Positions 5,024 to 8,910 of a stretch of 8,910 nt of DNA are shown in pieces. The stretch comes from JAFGIT01 sp016929465 [NCBI: Candidatus Coatesbacteria bacterium]. GTDB taxonomy: Bacteria; B130-G9. Numbering within the stretch: position 1 is the stretch's first letter; each line of letters begins with the position of its first letter. A program made the translations under genes and the position numbers. The DNA lies in the NCBI GenBank assembly GCA_016929465.1, contig JAFGIT010000349.1, positions 1 through 8,910 on the forward strand, read 5' to 3'. The notes beneath the pieces are model-generated. The model saw nothing but the letters and a program-made list of their open reading frames with translations. It was not told where the DNA came from and made no database searches.

Positions 5024-6967
5024 TTGAAAGTAGAGTATCTTAGCGACGAAGAATATCAGAAGCTCGGCCTGACTTCGGGAATCGAGATCCATCAGCAGAT
5101 CAAGACCGACAAGAAACTATTCTGCCGGTGCCCAGTAATCCTGCACAAGGACAATAATTTCGACGCGGTCGTGGTCCGACACATGCGTCCCACGCTTTCG
5201 GAATTAGGCGAATATGACGGCACGGCCCTCATGGAGTTCAAGACCAAGAAGGAAGTCGTGTATCAGCTCTATCACGACTGCGTGTGCACATACGAGATGG
5301 ACGACACGCCGCCATTTCTTATCAACCAGGACGCGGTCGATATCGCGATTGCGATCGCGATGCTGCTCGGATGCACGCAGATCGACGAGATATTCATTAC
5401 ACGCAAGCAGTACCTGGACGGAAGCATCCCGACGGGCTTCCAGCGGACTTGTATCGTGGGAATCGACGGCGAGATTCGCTGCAAGGGGAAGCCGATACAT
5501 ATTCGGCAGCTCGGTCTCGAGGAGGACGCATGCCGTGAGGTCTCCGACATCGGACACCGAATAACCTACAAGGCAGACCGCCTTGGGATGCCGCTGATCG
5601 AGGTCGTCACGGAGCGGGATATGGTGACTCCTCGGGAAGTCCAGGATGTGGCGGAGCAGATCGGAACTTGCATAAAGGCGGCAGGCCTCGCCCACAGGGG
5701 ATCCGGCTCCGTTCGGCAGGACGTGAACGTGAGCATCAACGGCTCGACGCGAGTCGAGATAAAGGGGGTGCCCAGGGTCGGCCTGATTGGGCCGCTTGTT
5801 CACTATGAAGCCTTGCGTCAGAAGCACCTTCTCGAGATAAGGGACGAACTCAAAAGCCGGGGCGTGACAAAGGAGAACCTCAAATTCTGGACGCTGGATG
5901 TCACTGAGATGATGGACGAACTGGGCTCGGGCGTCATAATTGAGCATCTGGACGTCGGCCCGGGCAATCGCATCGTGGCGATGGGCCTCGGCAAGTTCGG
6001 GGGCCTTCTGAGAAAAGAACTCCAACCTGATAAGACATTCGGATATGAGATATCCCAGCGAATTATGGTTATCGCCTGCCTGGATGGCGAGCCAAACATA
6101 ATGTGGGATGACGGAGCAAAGCGGACCGGCGATATCAATAATGAACCGTGGGAGCGGCTATTCACAGCTCTTGAAGCATCGTCCGACGACGCCGTGATCC
6201 TGGTCTGGGGCAACAAGGCAGACGTGAAGACCGCAGTCGAGGAGACTCGGCTGAGGCTCGAGGATGCGATAGACGGTGTGCCGAACGAGACCCGCCAGGC
6301 GAAGCCGGATGGAACGACCGGCTTCGAGCGGATTCTGCCTGGTCCCGATCGTATGTATCCGGACACAGACCTTCCGCCCTTCGCGATTCCCATCGAGCGT
6401 TTCGAGAGGATCGAGCGGTCAGCAGGGCCAAATCCATTCAACGCCTTCGAGCGATTCCGGGATATGGGCATTCCGGACAATTCGATAAAGCAGATGATGC
6501 GCAATGGCCGATGGCTGCTCTTCGACCGGATTATCGGTGAGCTCGACGTTGACCCTCAATTCGTAGCTGAGGTCCTTTCAGAGCGGCTGAGGTGGCTTGA
6601 GAGAGCGGGATTCGATGTATCGGGCATTCTCGATGATCAGATATTCGAGCTTCTCAGAGCATTTGGCGACGGCAAGCTGTCGAGGGAGTCTGTCCCCTTG
6701 GCCATGAGGGATTCCCTCGCTTTGGATGACCCCATTGAGGATGTGCTCAAACGTTATGAGATGAAAGACGGGCACGACGCATCCTTGGGAGACCTGGTGG
6801 CAACGGCTGTCGCTGACGGCAAACACATCCTGAATGCGTTGCCCGAGGAGAAAGCATTCAATGCGCTGATGGGTGAGGTCATGCGCAATTCTCCTGTAAG
6901 ACTCGAGCCACGCGAGGTTGCGGAAGTCCTTCGCACGGCCTTGAGCAAGGTCGATGAGCCGACTTGA
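5024..6967 (+). CDS. gatE: Glutamyl-tRNA(Gln) amidotransferase subunit E (archaeal type, 647 aa)
   Basis: GatE activates Glu-tRNA(Gln) with ATP and amidates it to Gln-tRNA(Gln), using ammonia released by the asparaginase-like GatD. It is regarded as an archaeal hallmark, whereas bacteria use GatCAB. The GatB/E cradle is clear: LGLTSGIEIHQQI (14-26), FCRCP (33-37, possible metal-binding Cys34/36 with Cys86/88), LDGSIPTGFQRT (131-142), LGLEEDACR (163-171), DRLGMPLIEVVTE (185-197) and GSVRQDVNVSING (228-240). The AspRS-type insertion that separates GatE from GatB is present from about 300 to 450, with LGKFGGLLRKELQP (322-335), GVPNETRQAKPDGTT (418-432) and LPGPDRMYPDTDLPP (438-452). The last ~190 residues are the helical and YqeY-like tail that contacts tRNA. 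Length fits the family (about 620-640). The start is TTG 5024: an in-frame TAA lies at 5006, and AAGAGG at 5007-5012 is 11 nt upstream. There is no gatD or GatCAB gene nearby; a tRNA-Gln-like gene precedes it and a radical SAM gene overlaps its end. Confidence 0.93.
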   Translation: MKVEYLSDEEYQKLGLTSGIEIHQQIKTDKKLFCRCPVILHKDNNFDAVVVRHMRPTLSELGEYDGTALMEFKTKKEVVYQLYHDCVCTYEMDDTPPFLINQDAVDIAIAIAMLLGCTQIDEIFITRKQYLDGSIPTGFQRTCIVGIDGEIRCKGKPIHIRQLGLEEDACREVSDIGHRITYKADRLGMPLIEVVTERDMVTPREVQDVAEQIGTCIKAAGLAHRGSGSVRQDVNVSINGSTRVEIKGVPRVGLIGPLVHYEALRQKHLLEIRDELKSRGVTKENLKFWTLDVTEMMDELGSGVIIEHLDVGPGNRIVAMGLGKFGGLLRKELQPDKTFGYEISQRIMVIACLDGEPNIMWDDGAKRTGDINNEPWERLFTALEASSDDAVILVWGNKADVKTAVEETRLRLEDAIDGVPNETRQAKPDGTTGFERILPGPDRMYPDTDLPPFAIPIERFERIERSAGPNPFNAFERFRDMGIPDNSIKQMMRNGRWLLFDRIIGELDVDPQFVAEVLSERLRWLERAGFDVSGILDDQIFELLRAFGDGKLSRESVPLAMRDSLALDDPIEDVLKRYEMKDGHDASLGDLVATAVADGKHILNALPEEKAFNALMGEVMRNSPVRLEPREVAEVLRTALSKVDEPT

Positions 6968-7970
6968 GGCGGCAGCTCGCTCTTTAGCCCTATTCGCTGC
7001 GCGGAGGATAGCTCGGAATAGGCAGGTCGCCGACGTCATTTTTGACAGATGCAGGGGGACTGCGGACCTGGCTAGGTCGGCGCTGAATCACCTCGCCTTC
7101 ATTCTCAAGCTTCCCAGGACCTTCTATCTGACGAGCGTTATGCTCGAGGTCACCAACCTCTGCAACCTGAAGTGCCGCTTCTGTCCGGCGGAGAATATGA
7201 AACGCATCCGAGGATTCATGGATCCGGCGCTTGCCGAACACGTTCTCAAGGACTGCAAGAACCTGCAGTATGTGTATTTATACGACTGGGGTGAGCCGAT
7301 GCTTCATCCGGAGTTGCCGCGAATCATCGAGACCGCGACCGAGCTCGGCCATCGGACCTTCATGGTGACCAACGGCACGCTGTTAAACCCCGATCTGGCC
7401 GAGAAGATCATCAAGGCCGGGCTCTCCACGATATGCTTCTCCATTGACGGTATCGGCCAAGTCTATGAGAGGCTGCGCGGCTTCGACTATGGGAGGCTCG
7501 AGTCGAATGTGCTGGAGTTTTTGAGGATCAAAAATGAGCTGAATCCCGGCCTCCGGGTCGAGATCAACTACGTCGTCTCGCCCGACACAGAAAGCCACGT
7601 CAATGAGTTCAGGGCAGCCTGGGGCCCGAGAGTGCAGCACATCACCTTCCAACCAATGCTGACATACCATCAAATGCCCCGCAAGAGGCCGTGCAGAGAG
7701 CTCTGGAAGGGGACGCTCGTCGTCCTCTGGGATGGCACGGTCGTCGCCTGCTGTGTTGACTATGACGGCGCCCTTAAGGTCGGCGACGCGACCCGGCAGA
7801 ACATATCGGAAATTCTCAACTCAAAGGAGATGATTGACCTGCGCAAAACGCATTTGAAGGGCCAATTCTGCTCGATGTGCAGCCTGTGCTCCGAATTCGA
7901 GACCGAATGCGTTGACGGCCGTTTCGATGGGCGCATGTCCGACTGCGAAGCGGGGTGTGATCCCAGGTAA
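6954..7970 (+). CDS. Radical SAM / SPASM-domain protein (338 aa)
   Basis: The N-terminal ~60 residues are basic and helical with a hydrophobic run (LNHLAFILKL, 44-53), perhaps a membrane-associating helix. The radical SAM core begins with MLEVTNLCNLKCRFC (Cys70, Cys74, Cys77), followed by DWGEPMLHPE (111-120, the SAM-contacting GEP), VTNGTLL (138-144) and STICFSIDG (158-166). A SPASM-type auxiliary cluster region follows: Cys247, LWDGTVVACCVDYDG (258-272, Cys266/267), GDATRQNISEILNS (277-290) and CSMCSLC (306-312), with more Cys at 319, 331 and 335. SPASM enzymes modify peptides, proteins or small molecules; no precursor peptide is evident nearby. ATG 6954 overlaps the end of gatE by 14 nt, so co-translation is likely. 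The substrate is unknown. Whether it works with the amidotransferase or is a surface-sugar/lipid enzyme like the upstream radical SAM gene cannot be told from sequence. Confidence 0.87.
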   Translation: MSRLEAAARSLALFAARRIARNRQVADVIFDRCRGTADLARSALNHLAFILKLPRTFYLTSVMLEVTNLCNLKCRFCPAENMKRIRGFMDPALAEHVLKDCKNLQYVYLYDWGEPMLHPELPRIIETATELGHRTFMVTNGTLLNPDLAEKIIKAGLSTICFSIDGIGQVYERLRGFDYGRLESNVLEFLRIKNELNPGLRVEINYVVSPDTESHVNEFRAAWGPRVQHITFQPMLTYHQMPRKRPCRELWKGTLVVLWDGTVVACCVDYDGALKVGDATRQNISEILNSKEMIDLRKTHLKGQFCSMCSLCSEFETECVDGRFDGRMSDCEAGCDPR

Positions 7971-8089
7971 GTTTCAGCGTCCGATTCACGTCGATGAAAT
8001 ATGATTGGGGCAACGCCACCCTGAAATGGTGACACGTGAAGAGCCGCGTGTGAAACTCGCGGAATCGATGCACGCGCTCCCCCAATTAA

Positions 8090-8132
8090 TTCCCCCTCCC
8101 GCCAATCGCGGGGCGATTGGCGGGAGGGGGAA
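8090..8132. terminator. Perfect 20-bp hairpin between convergent genes
   Basis: Bases 8090-8109 are the exact reverse complement of 8113-8132, with a 3-nt GGG loop. The stem begins TTCCCCCTCCC and is mostly G-C. On the minus strand it is followed by AATTAATT, while the plus strand continues GGTTTGTCTT. It is probably a bidirectional terminator for the convergent genes. The perfection and length of the stem would also fit a REP-like or small mobile repeat unit. Confidence 0.6.
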
Positions 8133-8197
8133 GGTTTGTCTTGGTTCCTTGAATCCGTAGGTTTGGCTCTCGCCGGCACGCTACGGCTATTCACGTG

Positions 8198-8214
8198 ATG
8201 CCCCGTCGGGGCAT
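8198..8214. repeat. Short GC hairpin
   Basis: ATGCCCC (8198-8204) pairs with GGGGCAT (8208-8214) around GTC. It is the second compact hairpin in the convergent spacer and may be a back-up terminator or a repeat remnant. Confidence 0.4.
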
Positions 8215-8225
8215 TAGCTGAGCAA

Positions 8226-8252
8226 GGCAGATTAATTAGAGAGCAATCTGCC
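8226..8252. repeat. 8-bp inverted repeat with A/T-rich loop
   Basis: GGCAGATT (8226-8233) and AATCTGCC (8245-8252) are perfect reverse complements around an 11-nt loop. It lies downstream of the minus-strand gene end and just beyond the next hairpin. Confidence 0.4.
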
Positions 8253-8262
8253 GGAATAAATG

Positions 8263-8277
8263 CCGGCCCCTGGCCGG
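8263..8277 (-). terminator. Terminator-like hairpin for the minus-strand gene
   Basis: CCGGCC (8263-8268) pairs with GGCCGG (8272-8277) around CCT. Read on the minus strand, it lies 25 nt past the TAG stop at 8302-8304 and is followed by CATTTATT, giving a modest intrinsic-terminator shape. Confidence 0.4.
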
Positions 8278-8301
8278 AAAGGAAGTGGGTCCCGCAGGTT
8301 C

Positions 8302-8910
8302 CTACGGCTCGACGGTGATGTATGGATATACGTTGCTTGCGGCGCCCGAGTAGTCGAAGGCGACCACCTGGAGCAGCAGAAGCCCTTCGGGCCTGGAGTA
8401 GGCATCGACGGTGAAGTTCCGAATATAGAAGCCATCTCCCGGCACATCGTCGGTCTCGGAGCCGTCGTCGAGAAGGTCGATACCAGTCGGAATCCCGTCA
8501 ACGTAAACCTCCACGTGCTCGATATCCTCAGGACCATTCGGGTCGAGAACCAAAGCCTTGAAAAGAACCTGATTCGTCTGAGAGATGTCGATCATCGGTG
8601 GATAGAAGCCGCCAACATAGACGACCGGCCTCATATTGCCCAACGGAATCGGCGTCGGCTCCGAAGGGCCATCACTGCTCGCAAGCGCCACCTGATAGAT
8701 GCCGCTCGGGTCCTCGGGAACCGAGGCAGAGTGGATGTCCATCAGAGACTGCACCCGCCAGGAAACGTCCGTCGCATCGAAATCACCGTTAAGAACCGGC
8801 GGCGATTTGTGACGTGACCTGTCGATGATCGTTAGATACGGCCACAAAGAACTGTAACTACCGTAAATGTCCTCCGCGGCGAACTCATACACCGGAAGCA
8901 TCCCCACGCG
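8302..8910 (-). CDS. C-terminal part of a probable extracellular protein with an Ig-like domain; 5' end outside window
   Basis: The frame is open to the right edge of the window, so this is a 3' fragment of about 202 codons. The GTG at 8905-8907 is probably internal. I do not recognise the first ~90 visible residues. From about residue 90 the sequence reads like the beta-sandwich found at the C-terminus of large secreted or surface proteins in uncultured bacteria. It has NQVLFKALVLDP, IEHVEVYVDGIPTG, LLDDGSETDDVPGDGFY (an Asp/Gly-rich loop that may bind Ca), then LLLQVVAFDYSGAASN and a final YPYITVEP strand. No catalytic motif, transmembrane helix, LPXTG or PEP-CTERM sorting tail is seen. Its overall low-Cys, Asp/Gly/Pro-rich make-up fits an exported protein, but the signal peptide would lie outside the window. 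The opposite-strand frame here (8260-8817) is very Arg-rich and is a shadow. Confidence 0.6.
   Translation of the reverse strand, partial: RVGMLPVYEFAAEDIYGSYSSLWPYLTIIDRSRHKSPPVLNGDFDATDVSWRVQSLMDIHSASVPEDPSGIYQVALASSDGPSEPTPIPLGNMRPVVYVGGFYPPMIDISQTNQVLFKALVLDPNGPEDIEHVEVYVDGIPTGIDLLDDGSETDDVPGDGFYIRNFTVDAYSRPEGLLLLQVVAFDYSGAASNVYPYITVEP

Larger units (their letters stand above)
7971..8301. other. 331-bp non-coding convergent spacer with several hairpins
   Basis: This stretch separates the rightward radical SAM gene from the leftward gene ending at 8302. I see no convincing gene in it; the minus-strand open frames that cross it continue through the radical SAM gene as antisense shadows. 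It holds four inverted repeats (listed separately), which fits transcription terminating from both sides and possibly repeat elements. Confidence 0.6.

Noticed and set aside
5204-6504. Long minus-strand open frames (5204-6025 and 5818-6504) antisense to gatE
   Set aside because: They lie wholly inside a well-supported gatE, have no recognisable motif and are typical antisense frames of GC-rich coding sequence.
7760-8194. Minus-strand 144-aa frame across the radical SAM 3' end and spacer
   Set aside because: Half of it is antisense to the conserved SPASM region and it runs through the 20-bp hairpin; no motif or start signal is present.
8260-8817. Plus-strand 185-aa frame opposite the right-edge gene
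   Set aside because: It is Arg/His-rich and featureless, whereas the minus-strand frame gives a coherent Ig-like beta-sandwich ending in front of a terminator-like hairpin.
1-8910. CRISPR array, rRNA, insertion sequence or transposase
   Set aside because: No regularly spaced direct repeats, no rRNA signature and no transposase motif were seen on either strand.

Overview
The window looks like a piece of an uncultured Gram-negative-type bacterial genome. It carries gmhA, the first enzyme of heptose synthesis for lipopolysaccharide or related surface sugars. It also holds B12-dependent and SPASM radical SAM enzymes and, unexpectedly, an archaeal-type gatE. No phylum can be assigned from the sequence alone. 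A MAG-type anaerobe or deep-branching bacterium is an inference from the radical SAM genes and the unusual gatE. Two flanking-gene stretches are fairly GC-rich, while the block at about 2.9-4.7 kb is visibly AT-richer.

Region 1 (1-2802, + strand): the 3' part of gmhA, a deoxyhypusine synthase-like protein and a B12-binding-domain radical SAM protein. They are joined by 8-nt and 1-nt overlaps, so they are very probably one translationally coupled operon.

Region 2 (2803-4716, + strand): a short intergenic stretch with an inverted repeat overlapping a good sigma70-like promoter, followed by a compact three-gene cassette. The genes encode an ATP-binding protein (STAS-like N-terminus plus GHKL ATPase), a DUF4325-type STAS-like protein and a PIN-domain ribonuclease-like protein. 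The first two resemble the kinase and antagonist parts of a partner switch and the third a PIN toxin or effector. The whole looks like an ATP-gated nuclease module of unknown purpose, and is the best candidate here for a little-described system.

Region 3 (4717-7970, + strand): a possible promoter and a tRNA-Gln(CUG)-like gene with an abnormal anticodon loop (C33, U37) and an A-A mismatch at 1-72. A terminator-like hairpin and a second hairpin follow, then a full-length gatE (Glu-tRNA(Gln) amidotransferase subunit E, normally archaeal) and a radical SAM/SPASM gene overlapping gatE by 14 nt. No gatD, gatC or gatA is in the window. An odd tRNA-Gln-like gene next to a solitary gatE suggests either a displaced translation gene or a dedicated tRNA-dependent amidation pathway.

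Region 4 (7971-8910): a non-coding convergent spacer with four hairpins, one of them a perfect 20-bp stem. It is followed on the minus strand by the C-terminal part of a probable extracellular protein with an Ig-like fold that runs off the right edge.
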